Part shown: piece by piece, positions 17,046 to 24,500 of the stretch
Layout of the letters: every line of letters begins with the position of its first letter
How positions within the stretch are numbered: the stretch's first letter is position 1
Assembly (NCBI RefSeq): GCF_026343335.1
Contig: NZ_JAPELX010000001.1
Span: forward strand, 5,952,001-6,016,000
DNA length: 64,000 nt
Reading direction: 5' to 3'
From: Streptomyces sp. NBC_00078
GTDB taxonomy: Bacteria > Actinomycetota > Actinomycetes > Streptomycetales > Streptomycetaceae
The notes under the pieces: model-generated
The model's input: only the letters and a program-made list of their open reading frames with translations
The model's database searches: none
What the model was told of the DNA's origin: nothing
Translations under genes and position numbers: made by a program

Positions 17046-18632
17046 CTAGCCGGGCTGCTTCGCACGGCGGGCGCGGGTGTGGGGGCCGCCGTAGCTGACG
17101 GGTGAACCGCCGTCCGGGGCTGTGCCCCGGAGGATTCCGCCGAGGACGGCGCCGGCGGCGCCGGTGGCGTGTCCGGCAGCGTCGGCGATCGGGTTGCCGC
17201 GCACCCGTACGTCCTGCTCCGCGACGTCGTGGGCCTGCCGGGCCCGAGCGTCCGCGGCCAGTGCGTCGGGTGGCTCCATGGTGAGCAGCCGCTCGGCCTC
17301 CGCCAGCCGCGTGCGGGCCTTGCTGCCCACGGCACCCCGGTGCGTCGTGACGAAGCCGTCCGCGGCGGCGAGGGCACTGCGCGCGGCGAGCAGCGCCGCG
17401 GCCGACAGCACACCGGCCCGCCCCACGGCGACCGGCGCGATCGCCCGCGTGATCCTCCGCAAGGCGTCGAGAGGGTCGTACGGCCCGGCGGTCAGCTCTT
17501 CCCGTACGGCGGCCAGGACGACGTCGGCGTGCGCGGCACGGGCGTGCAGCTCGCCGACCGGAAGGCCGCGCGCGCTCGTCGCCCTCGCCGCCGCCGCCAG
17601 CTCCGCCTCCGCCCCGGTCAGCGCGGCCGGAACCAGTGCCGCGGCCGCCGTCAGGTCGGCGGCGAGCCGTTCGACGCAGGTCACGAACACGGCGGCCTGG
17701 GCCGTCGCACCCTCGGCGGCCCGCAGATGACGGGCCGCACCCTCCCCGTCCCCCATGTCGGCCCTCTGGCGGGCCTGATTGAAACGGGTCGTGGCGAACA
17801 CCAGACGGTCCTTGGCCTGCTCGACGTAGCCGGTGACGGTACCGGCCGCCGAGCGGCCGTACCGCTCGCCGAGGCCGGCCGGTATCGCATCCACGGCCCC
17901 GGTGCGCCCGGCCAGCTCCCGGAACCGGGCCTCCGCCGGTTCCAGCGCCCCGTCCAGACCGTCCCCCTCCAGCGCGCGCAGCCGGTCGAACCCCGTGGCC
18001 TCCGCGTCCAGCCGCCGCCCCGCCTCCTGACACCGCCCGACGATCCCCGCGAGCGCGTGCCGCCGCGACGCCTCGTCCTCGGGCACGCCGTCGTCGTACT
18101 GCTGCCGCATCCGGAAGGCCGCCGCCAGCTCGGACTCGGCGTCCCGCACGGCCCGGGCGAACGGTTCCACGGCCGCGGCTTCGAACCGCGCCTCGGCGAA
18201 GCCGAGTTCCTCCCGGCTGGTTCGTACGCAGTCGTCGGCCTCGACCAGCGACGCCCGCGCCCGCTCGTCGGCCTCGGAGAGCGGTGGCACCGCAGGCCCG
18301 GCGAGGACGGCGGTACCACCCGGCGTGGTACGCGTCCGGGCCCGCCGTGTGCGCCGCACATACCCGTACCCGGCGAACACAACTGCCGCACCCACCGCCA
18401 CCAACGGCAGCACCAGGTCGGCGGCCGACGTCCCGCCCTGCTCCGCCCCGGCGGCACTCGCGGCGCCCGGATTCGCACACGTGACCGGAACCGGCGCGCC
18501 GCTGTTGATCGTCATCCACGGCAACACCAGCCATGCCACCCCGGCCAGGAGCCCCAGCAGGGTGTGCACCAACCGCACGGATATGTGAGAGGTGGCGCGC
18601 CGCGGCCGGCCCCGGATCAAGGATGACGTCAC
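17046..18632 (-). CDS. Membrane-anchored coiled-coil protein related to the C-terminal part of TPM-domain proteins
   Basis: A 528-residue protein. Two hydrophobic segments near the N-terminus (about 22-45 and 70-90) flank a short exported loop containing one Cys. The rest is long, Ala/Glu/Arg-rich and mostly helical (for example LSEADERARASLVEADDCVR, then long helices to ~470), followed by a Gly-rich end. The helical part resembles the region that follows the TPM domain in large actinobacterial TPM proteins, but no TPM domain is present. Function unknown; a cell-envelope scaffold is one possibility. It diverges from the gene at 18749. Confidence 0.55.
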   Translation of the reverse strand: MTSSLIRGRPRRATSHISVRLVHTLLGLLAGVAWLVLPWMTINSGAPVPVTCANPGAASAAGAEQGGTSAADLVLPLVAVGAAVVFAGYGYVRRTRRARTRTTPGGTAVLAGPAVPPLSEADERARASLVEADDCVRTSREELGFAEARFEAAAVEPFARAVRDAESELAAAFRMRQQYDDGVPEDEASRRHALAGIVGRCQEAGRRLDAEATGFDRLRALEGDGLDGALEPAEARFRELAGRTGAVDAIPAGLGERYGRSAAGTVTGYVEQAKDRLVFATTRFNQARQRADMGDGEGAARHLRAAEGATAQAAVFVTCVERLAADLTAAAALVPAALTGAEAELAAAARATSARGLPVGELHARAAHADVVLAAVREELTAGPYDPLDALRRITRAIAPVAVGRAGVLSAAALLAARSALAAADGFVTTHRGAVGSKARTRLAEAERLLTMEPPDALAADARARQAHDVAEQDVRVRGNPIADAAGHATGAAGAVLGGILRGTAPDGGSPVSYGGPHTRARRAKQPG

Positions 18633-18748
18633 ATTTCGGAGCGTATGAGCAGGAATGCAGCGGCGCGACCGGGATGTGTCAGGGGTGGGGGAGGTGGGGT
18701 GCGCGGATGCGTGTGGGGCCGGACGGAATCGCGGCAGGGGGAGCGGGG

Positions 18749-19927
18749 ATGGAACACACGGAGCACACCGAGCGGACGGGGACGGAAGGGGAGGCGGCGG
18801 CCGGGGCGGGGACGGACAGTGACGATCACGGCAACAGCAACGGCAACGGCAACGGCAACGGCCACGGCCACGACAACGGCGAGAAGACCGAGCCGACGGA
18901 GCCGATCGATCCGCCGCCGTCGCCTCGCCGTCGCCGGCCGAGACGTCTCGCCCTCGCGGTCGTCCTCGCCCTCCTCCTCCCCGTCCTCGCCGCCGAGTCC
19001 GCTCTCCGCCTGAACTACACGGGCGACCCGAAGACGGGCACGTACAGCAGAGACCGCGACGCCATCTGGCTGGGGCACGCCTGGGTCGACGGGCGCAAGA
19101 CCGACGCCGACGTCACCGCGCTCGCCCGCCGCCTCAGAAGCACCGGCATCCGCGACCTGTACGTCCACGCGGGCCCGCTCGAGCACAACGGCACGCTTCC
19201 CAAGTCGGCGTATCCCAAGGCGCGTTGGCTCATCGCGGCCGTGCACCGCGAAGCCCCCGGCACACGCGTCCAGGCCTGGCTCGGCGACGTACTCGCGACC
19301 GAGGGTCCGACCGGGATGCGCCTGGCGCGCCCGGCGACCCGCGCGGCCGTCGTCACCTCCACCCGGCAGATCCTGGCCGCCGGTTTCGAGGGAGCCCACT
19401 TCGACCTGGAACCGCTGCACTCAGGCGACCGTGACTACCTCACCCTCCTGGATTCCCTCCGCTCCGTCACCCGCGCGCATCACGCCCTGCTGTCCGTCGC
19501 CGCCCATCAGATCGACCCGCTCCCCGGGTTCCACTCCTTCTGGGGCACGGTCGCCGGGCACCCGAAGTGGTGGTCGCAGAGGTTCTTCGGGCAGGTCGCG
19601 CGCCGGGTCGACCAGATCGCCGTGATGTCGTACGACACCATGCAGCCGCTGCAGAGCCTGTACGGCGGCTATGTGGCCCAGCAGACCTCGCTCGCCCTGG
19701 AGGTCACCCCGAATTCGACGGACTTGCTGATGGGCCTGCCCTTCTACCACGAGAACCGGTTCGGTCACTGGAACCATGCGGAGACCGTCCCCGCGGCCGT
19801 CCGCGGCGTCCGCCTCGGCCTGTCCCGCACGGATGCCGGCCGCACCCGGTTCGGCGTCGCGCTCTACGTCGACTTCGCGGCGACGGAGGCGGACTGGACG
19901 GCGTACCGGCAGGACTGGGTGCACTAG
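18749..19927 (+). CDS. Membrane-anchored, exported TIM-barrel-like protein (possible GH18-like)
   Basis: A 392-residue protein. ATG at 18749 follows GGGGGAG. Residues 1-60 are Gly/Asn/His/Glu-rich, with a run of AACGGC repeats giving alternating Gly and Asn. One membrane helix follows (LALAVVLALLLPVLAAESA), then an extracellular domain. Its motifs IWLGHAWVDG, LYVHAGP, GFEGAHFDLEPLHSGD, QIAVMSYDTM and MGLPFYHENR are in the order seen in GH18-like barrels, with DLEP in the place of the catalytic DxxDxDxE. The acid may be conserved, but the motif is not canonical, so enzymatic activity is uncertain. Confidence 0.55.
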   Translation: MEHTEHTERTGTEGEAAAGAGTDSDDHGNSNGNGNGNGHGHDNGEKTEPTEPIDPPPSPRRRRPRRLALAVVLALLLPVLAAESALRLNYTGDPKTGTYSRDRDAIWLGHAWVDGRKTDADVTALARRLRSTGIRDLYVHAGPLEHNGTLPKSAYPKARWLIAAVHREAPGTRVQAWLGDVLATEGPTGMRLARPATRAAVVTSTRQILAAGFEGAHFDLEPLHSGDRDYLTLLDSLRSVTRAHHALLSVAAHQIDPLPGFHSFWGTVAGHPKWWSQRFFGQVARRVDQIAVMSYDTMQPLQSLYGGYVAQQTSLALEVTPNSTDLLMGLPFYHENRFGHWNHAETVPAAVRGVRLGLSRTDAGRTRFGVALYVDFAATEADWTAYRQDWVH

Positions 19928-19945
19928 GGACGTCGGGCGGGTGGG

Positions 19946-20284
19946 ATGCTGACCGCCATGGACATGTACCTGATGGTGGCGGGCGCACTGGCGACGACGG
20001 TGATGGCCGCCGCCGGCGTCGCGGCCCTGGCGACCGGCTGGGTGGTCCCGTGGGGCCGGACCAGGACCCTGCGGCCCCGGCTGTGGGGGTACGGGTCGCT
20101 GGTCTGCGCGGTCGGCGCGGCGCTGTTCATGTTCCTGGGCCCGTTCACGGGGCCCCCGCCCCCGCAGGGCGTGCGCGGTGTCGTCGCGTGGTGCGGCTGG
20201 GTCGGGTTCATGGCGGGACTCGGAATCCAGGTCCTCGCCCGGCGCCCCGGCCGCACCCCGCGCGCTACGAAGGGCGCCGCCTGA
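19946..20284 (+). CDS. Small three-helix membrane protein
   Basis: A 112-residue protein with three hydrophobic segments (about 8-31, 47-66 and 80-98), a Pro-rich loop (PFTGPPPPQG) and a basic tail. The start could be ATG at 19946, 19958 or 19964. It is 18 bases downstream of the previous gene and so probably co-transcribed with it. Its end overlaps the end of sdhB on the other strand by 20 bases. No known family was recognised. Confidence 0.6.
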   Translation: MLTAMDMYLMVAGALATTVMAAAGVAALATGWVVPWGRTRTLRPRLWGYGSLVCAVGAALFMFLGPFTGPPPPQGVRGVVAWCGWVGFMAGLGIQVLARRPGRTPRATKGAA

Positions 20285-21035
20285 TCTTCGACCCCAGCCA
20301 CACCAACGGGTCGTACTTCCGGTCGACCGCGCGTTCCTTGAGGGGAATCAGCGCGTTGTCCGTGATCTTGATGCCCTCGGGGCAGACCTCCGTGCAGCAC
20401 TTGGTGATGTTGCAGTAGCCGAGGCCGTGTTCGTCCTGGGCGGTCTTCTTGCGGTCGAGACCGCTGTCGGCGGCCGCGTCCAGCGGATGCATGTCCAGCT
20501 CGGCGACGCGCATCAGGAAGCGCGGGCCGGCGAACGCCGTCTTGTTCTCCTCGTGGTCGCGGACGACATGGCAGGTGTCCTGGCACAGGAAGCACTCGAT
20601 GCACTTGCGGAACTCCTGCGAGCGGTCCACGTCCTCCTGCATCATCCGGTACTCGCCGGGGCCGAGGTCCGCCGGCGGCACGAAGGCCGGGATCTCGCGC
20701 GCCTTGGTGTAGTTGAAGCCGACGTCCGTCACCAGGTCGCGTACGACGGGGAAGGCGCGCAGCGGTGTGACGGTGATCGTCTCCTCCCGCGTGAACACCG
20801 ACATGCGCGTCATGCACATCAGGCGCGGCCGCCCGTTGATCTCGGCCGAGCACGAACCGCACTTGCCCGCCTTGCAGTTCCAGCGCACGGCGAGGTCGGG
20901 GGCCTGGGTGGACTGGAGGCGGTGGATGATGTCCAGGACCACCTCCCCGTCGTTGACCTCGACCGCGAAGTCCTCAAGGTCACCGCCCTTGATGTCGCCC
21001 CGCCACACCTTGAAGCGGGCCTCGTAGCTGCTCAC
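20265..21035 (-). CDS. sdhB: Succinate dehydrogenase/fumarate reductase iron-sulfur subunit
   Basis: A 256-residue subunit with a GTG start overlapping the sdhA stop (GTGA). Cys motifs for three Fe-S centres are visible: CKAGKCGSC with a later CMTR Cys for the [2Fe-2S] cluster, CIECFLCQDTC, and CNITKCCTEVCPEG. It passes electrons from the flavoprotein to the membrane subunit. It is the last gene of the minus-strand operon that begins at 24167. The SdhC-like partner and the absence of a separate small sdhD gene suggest the Sdh1-type enzyme found in actinobacteria. Confidence 0.93.
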   Translation of the reverse strand: MSSYEARFKVWRGDIKGGDLEDFAVEVNDGEVVLDIIHRLQSTQAPDLAVRWNCKAGKCGSCSAEINGRPRLMCMTRMSVFTREETITVTPLRAFPVVRDLVTDVGFNYTKAREIPAFVPPADLGPGEYRMMQEDVDRSQEFRKCIECFLCQDTCHVVRDHEENKTAFAGPRFLMRVAELDMHPLDAAADSGLDRKKTAQDEHGLGYCNITKCCTEVCPEGIKITDNALIPLKERAVDRKYDPLVWLGSKIRRRPS

Positions 21036-23017
21036 TCGTACAGCTCCTCTTCGGCGAGGTACTTGACCAGCTCCTCCTTCTCGAAGAGGGCGAGCAGGTC
21101 GGCGCGGATGGATTCGGTGGTCTCGCGGGTGAGGTCGATCTGGCCGCGCACGGGGTCCGTGGCCGCCAACCCGCCCGTGGGGTCGGTCAGTTGGCACAGC
21201 AGGTTGATCCGGCGCCAGGTGCGCTCCATCGTCGGATGGTCCTCGCGGGTGTGGCCGCCGCGCGACTCGGTGCGCTCCAGCGCCGCCCGGGCCACGCACT
21301 CGCTGACCAGCAGCATGTTCCTGAGGTCCAGGGCGAGATGCCAGCCGGGGTTGAACTGGCGGTGCCCCTCGACACCGGCCCGGCGGGCCCGTACCCGCAG
21401 ATCCGCCAGCTTCTCCAGCGCCTGCTCCATCTCGGCCTCGCGGCGGATGATGCCGACGAGGTCGTTCATGGTCTGCTGGAGTTCCTGGTGGAGGGTGTAC
21501 GGGTTCTCCGGCGGTCGTCCGTCCGCCCTGGCCGGCTCTCCCGGTGCGAGGCCCTCGGGGCCCTCGGCGGAGAAGGGGCGCAGCGCCTCCGCGGCCGCCG
21601 TGTCGACCTGGACCTCGTCGACGGCGGGCCGTTCGAAGGCCATGGCCGCCGCGTGCTCGGCCGCGTGCCAGCCCGCCCGGCGCCCGAACACCAGAAGGTC
21701 GGACAGGGAGTTCCCGCCCAGGCGGTTCGAGCCGTGCATGCCGCCCGCCACCTCGCCGGCCGCGAACAGCCCCGGTACGCCGCGTGCGGCGGCCGTGTCG
21801 GACTCGACCGCGATGCCGCCCATCACGTAGTGACAGGTCGGCCCGACCTCCATCGCCTCGGCCGTGATGTCCACGTCCGCCAGCTCCTTGAACTGGTGGT
21901 ACATGGACGGCAGCCGGCGCTTGATGACCTCGGCGGGCATACGGGTCGACACGTCGAGGAAGACGCCGCCGTGCGGGGAGCCGCGGCCCGCCTTGACCTC
22001 GGAGTTGATCGCGCGGGCGACCTCGTCGCGGGGGAGCAGCTCGGGCGGACGCCGGTTGTTGTCCGGGTCCACGTACCAGCGGTCGCCCTCCTCCTCCGAC
22101 TCCGCGTACTTCTCCTTGAAGACGTCGGGGACGTAGTCGAACATGAAGCGGTTCCCGTCGGAGTTCCTGAGCACCCCGCCGTCGCCACGGACGGACTCGG
22201 TGACGAGGATGCCCTTGACCGACGGCGGCCAGACCATGCCGGTCGGGTGGAACTGCACGAACTCCATGTTCAGCAGCGGCGCCCCGGCCAGCAGGGCGAG
22301 CGCGTGCCCGTCGCCCGTGTACTCCCATGAGTTCGACGTCACCTTGAAGGACTTGCCGATGCCGCCGGTCGCGATCACCACGGACGGGGCTTCCAGGACG
22401 AAGAAACGGCCGGTCTCGCGCTCGTAGCCGAAGACGCCTGAGACGCGGCCGCCCGCGGCGGAACCGCTGTCGGGCACGGTTTTGAGGATCCTGGTGACCG
22501 TGCACTCCTGGAAGACCTTCAGACGGGACTCGTAGTCGCCGGTCTCCCGCTTGTCCTCCTGCTGCAGCGAGACGATCTTCTGCTGCAGTGTGCGGATCAG
22601 CTCCAGGCCCGTGCGGTCGCCGACGTGCGCGAGGCGCGGGTACTCGTGGCCGCCGAAGTTGCGCTGGGAGATCTTGCCTTCCTTCGTGCGGTCGAAGAGG
22701 GCGCCCCAGGTCTCCAGCTCCCACACCCGGTCCGGGGCCTCCTGGGCGTGCAGCTCGGCCATCCGCCACTGGTTGAGGAACTTGCCGCCGCGCATGGTGT
22801 CGCGGAAGTGGACCTGCCAGTTGTCGTGCTCGTTGGCATTGGCCATCGCGGCGGCGATGCCGCCCTCGGCCATCACCGTGTGTGCCTTGCCGAACAGTGA
22901 CTTGCAGATCACGGCCGTACGGGCACCCCGTTCGCGCGCCTCGATGGCGGCGCGGAGGCCCGCGCCTCCGGCACCGACCACGACGACGTCCCACTCCTGC
23001 CGGTCGACCACGGACAT
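21032..23017 (-). CDS. sdhA: Succinate dehydrogenase/fumarate reductase flavoprotein subunit
   Basis: A 661-residue subunit. The FAD dinucleotide fold is VVVVGAGGAGLRAA (residues 11-24). The flavin-attachment region FGKAHTVMAEGG holds His46, the expected covalent site. Further motifs are GGHEYPRLAHVGDRTG, EFVQFHPTGM and GGIAVES/GLFAAGEVAGG with HGSNRLGGNSL. It oxidises succinate to fumarate, or the reverse. The ATG start is 18 bases after the sdhC stop, and the stop overlaps the sdhB start by four bases, so the three are coupled. Confidence 0.95.
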   Translation of the reverse strand: MSVVDRQEWDVVVVGAGGAGLRAAIEARERGARTAVICKSLFGKAHTVMAEGGIAAAMANANEHDNWQVHFRDTMRGGKFLNQWRMAELHAQEAPDRVWELETWGALFDRTKEGKISQRNFGGHEYPRLAHVGDRTGLELIRTLQQKIVSLQQEDKRETGDYESRLKVFQECTVTRILKTVPDSGSAAGGRVSGVFGYERETGRFFVLEAPSVVIATGGIGKSFKVTSNSWEYTGDGHALALLAGAPLLNMEFVQFHPTGMVWPPSVKGILVTESVRGDGGVLRNSDGNRFMFDYVPDVFKEKYAESEEEGDRWYVDPDNNRRPPELLPRDEVARAINSEVKAGRGSPHGGVFLDVSTRMPAEVIKRRLPSMYHQFKELADVDITAEAMEVGPTCHYVMGGIAVESDTAAARGVPGLFAAGEVAGGMHGSNRLGGNSLSDLLVFGRRAGWHAAEHAAAMAFERPAVDEVQVDTAAAEALRPFSAEGPEGLAPGEPARADGRPPENPYTLHQELQQTMNDLVGIIRREAEMEQALEKLADLRVRARRAGVEGHRQFNPGWHLALDLRNMLLVSECVARAALERTESRGGHTREDHPTMERTWRRINLLCQLTDPTGGLAATDPVRGQIDLTRETTESIRADLLALFEKEELVKYLAEEELYE

Positions 23018-23035
23018 CAGAAAGCCCCACCCAAT

Positions 23036-23857
23036 CTAGAAGAAGCGCGGATCGTCGAAGGCGCCCGAGGCGACCAGATAGACGTAGAAGTCGGCGACCG
23101 CCACGCTCACCAACGACGCCCAGGCGAGCTGCATGTGACGGGCATTCAGTTTCCCGACGAACTGCCAGGCCCGGTAGCGCACGGGATGCTTGGAGAAGTG
23201 TTTGAGCTTGCCGCCGACGATGTGCCGGCAGGAGTGGCAGGAGATCGTGTACGCCCAGATCAGCGCGATGTTGATCAGGAACACGACGGTGCCGAGGCCC
23301 ATGTGGCCCCAGTTCTCGTCCGTGTCGCGGAAGGACAGCACCGTGTCGTACGTCAGCACGCACGCGACCAGGATCGCCGCGTAGAAGAAGTACCGGTGGA
23401 TGTTCTGCAGGATCAGCGGGAAACGGGTCTCGCCGGTGTACCTCTTGTGCGGCTCGGCCACCGCGCAGGCCGGCGGGGAGGCCCAGAAACCCCGGTAGTA
23501 GGCCTTGCGGTAGTAGTAGCAGGTCAGGCGGAAGCCAAGCGGGAAGATCAGGATGATGATCGCCGGGGAGATCCCCCACCAGCTGCCGAAGAGGTCGGCG
23601 TTGGGGCCCGAGGGCATGTTCTTGCAGTTCTCCGCCAGACACGGCGAGTAGAACGGCGAGACATACGGCGCCGAGTAGTAGTCCGCGTTCGCGAAGGCCC
23701 GCCATGTCGAGTACACGATGAAGGCCAGCAGACCGGCCGCGGTGACGGCCGGGGCCAGCCACCAGCGGTCGGTCCGCAGATGCGGGGCGTCGATCGCGGC
23801 GCGCGTACCGGTGCGTACGCCGCCGCTGTTCAGATGTGGTTCCGTACCAGTGGCCAA
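23036..23857 (-). CDS. sdhC: Succinate dehydrogenase membrane anchor subunit (Sdh1-type)
   Basis: A 273-residue protein with a TTG start. About five membrane segments are visible, including APAVTAAGLLAFIVYSTW, GISPAIIILIFPLGF, YFFYAAILVACVL and VVFLINIALIWAYT. Conserved His residues are seen in NIHRYF, CHSCRH and LNARHMQLAW, likely ligands for haem or quinone binding. The size and sequence fit the single fused anchor of actinobacterial Sdh1-like complexes rather than separate SdhC and SdhD. It precedes sdhA. Confidence 0.88.
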   Translation of the reverse strand: MATGTEPHLNSGGVRTGTRAAIDAPHLRTDRWWLAPAVTAAGLLAFIVYSTWRAFANADYYSAPYVSPFYSPCLAENCKNMPSGPNADLFGSWWGISPAIIILIFPLGFRLTCYYYRKAYYRGFWASPPACAVAEPHKRYTGETRFPLILQNIHRYFFYAAILVACVLTYDTVLSFRDTDENWGHMGLGTVVFLINIALIWAYTISCHSCRHIVGGKLKHFSKHPVRYRAWQFVGKLNARHMQLAWASLVSVAVADFYVYLVASGAFDDPRFF

Positions 23858-23876
23858 CTCATGACTCCGGTCGGGT

Positions 23877-24167
23877 TCAGGGGGCGTGGCGGTCGCGGGC
23901 GCCGAGTCCTTCGTCGTCCGTGTCGATCCACAGGGAGGGGTCGTACGGGGTGTCGGGGATGGTGACGAGTTCGGGCTTGCGGGGCGCGCTCGGACTCGAC
24001 GCCGTCTCGCGCAGGAGCGCGACGCTCTCCCGCAGGTGATCCGCGTCGGCGCGCACGCGGCGCATGTCGAGCCCGCCGCCGCCCAGCTGCTTCTCCAGGC
24101 GGCCCACGGACCGCGCCAGGTCGTCCAGGCAACGCTGTACTGCTGTCAGGTCGTCTTGCACGGACAT
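23877..24167 (-). CDS. Small coiled-coil protein, first gene of the sdh operon
   Basis: A 96-residue soluble protein starting MSVQDDLTAVQRCLDDLARS. The first two-thirds form two amphipathic helices (VGRLEKQLGGG and VRADADHLRESVALLRE) and the end is a Pro/Asp-rich tail (TIPDTPYDPSLWIDTDDEGL). It ends 19 bases before the sdhC start in the same direction, so it heads the operon. Streptomyces sdh operons often carry such a gene, but no role in complex assembly has been shown. GAGGT precedes the ATG. Confidence 0.7.
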   Translation of the reverse strand: MSVQDDLTAVQRCLDDLARSVGRLEKQLGGGGLDMRRVRADADHLRESVALLRETASSPSAPRKPELVTIPDTPYDPSLWIDTDDEGLGARDRHAP

Positions 24168-24500
24168 GACGTGACCTCACTTCCACGGGCCGTCCGGCCC
24201 CAGGTGGCAACGTTCATGCGCCTGCGAGTGTTGCGCGTCACACCTGCCGGTGGGAAGGGATGTGCAGCGATTGGCGGATTGCATGCCTCCACTGCGCGCC
24301 CGCAAGCGCTCTGTGTGCGCCGGGGGCGCACGTTAGGCCGCACGAGTGGGCTTCCCCGCGCCTGCCGCCGTGTCGCCGCCGGTCGGCGAACCCTTTCCTC
24401 TTCAGTGGGGCCGTAGATCTGATCAACTCCAAAATACCGCCAAATGTGATCAGACCCCACCTGTGTCATCGGCGGGAGCGGCCCCCGGAGGTAGGAAGAG
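24168..24500. promoter_or_regulatory. Divergent promoter region with a spaced inverted repeat
   Basis: A 333-base region between the sdh operon and a lipoprotein gene on the other strand. Perfect 8-base arms TCTGATCA (24418-24425) and TGATCAGA (24447-24454) are separated by 21 bases in an AT-richer patch, about 50 bases before the ATG at 24501. They could form an operator. No gene is supported here. Confidence 0.45.
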
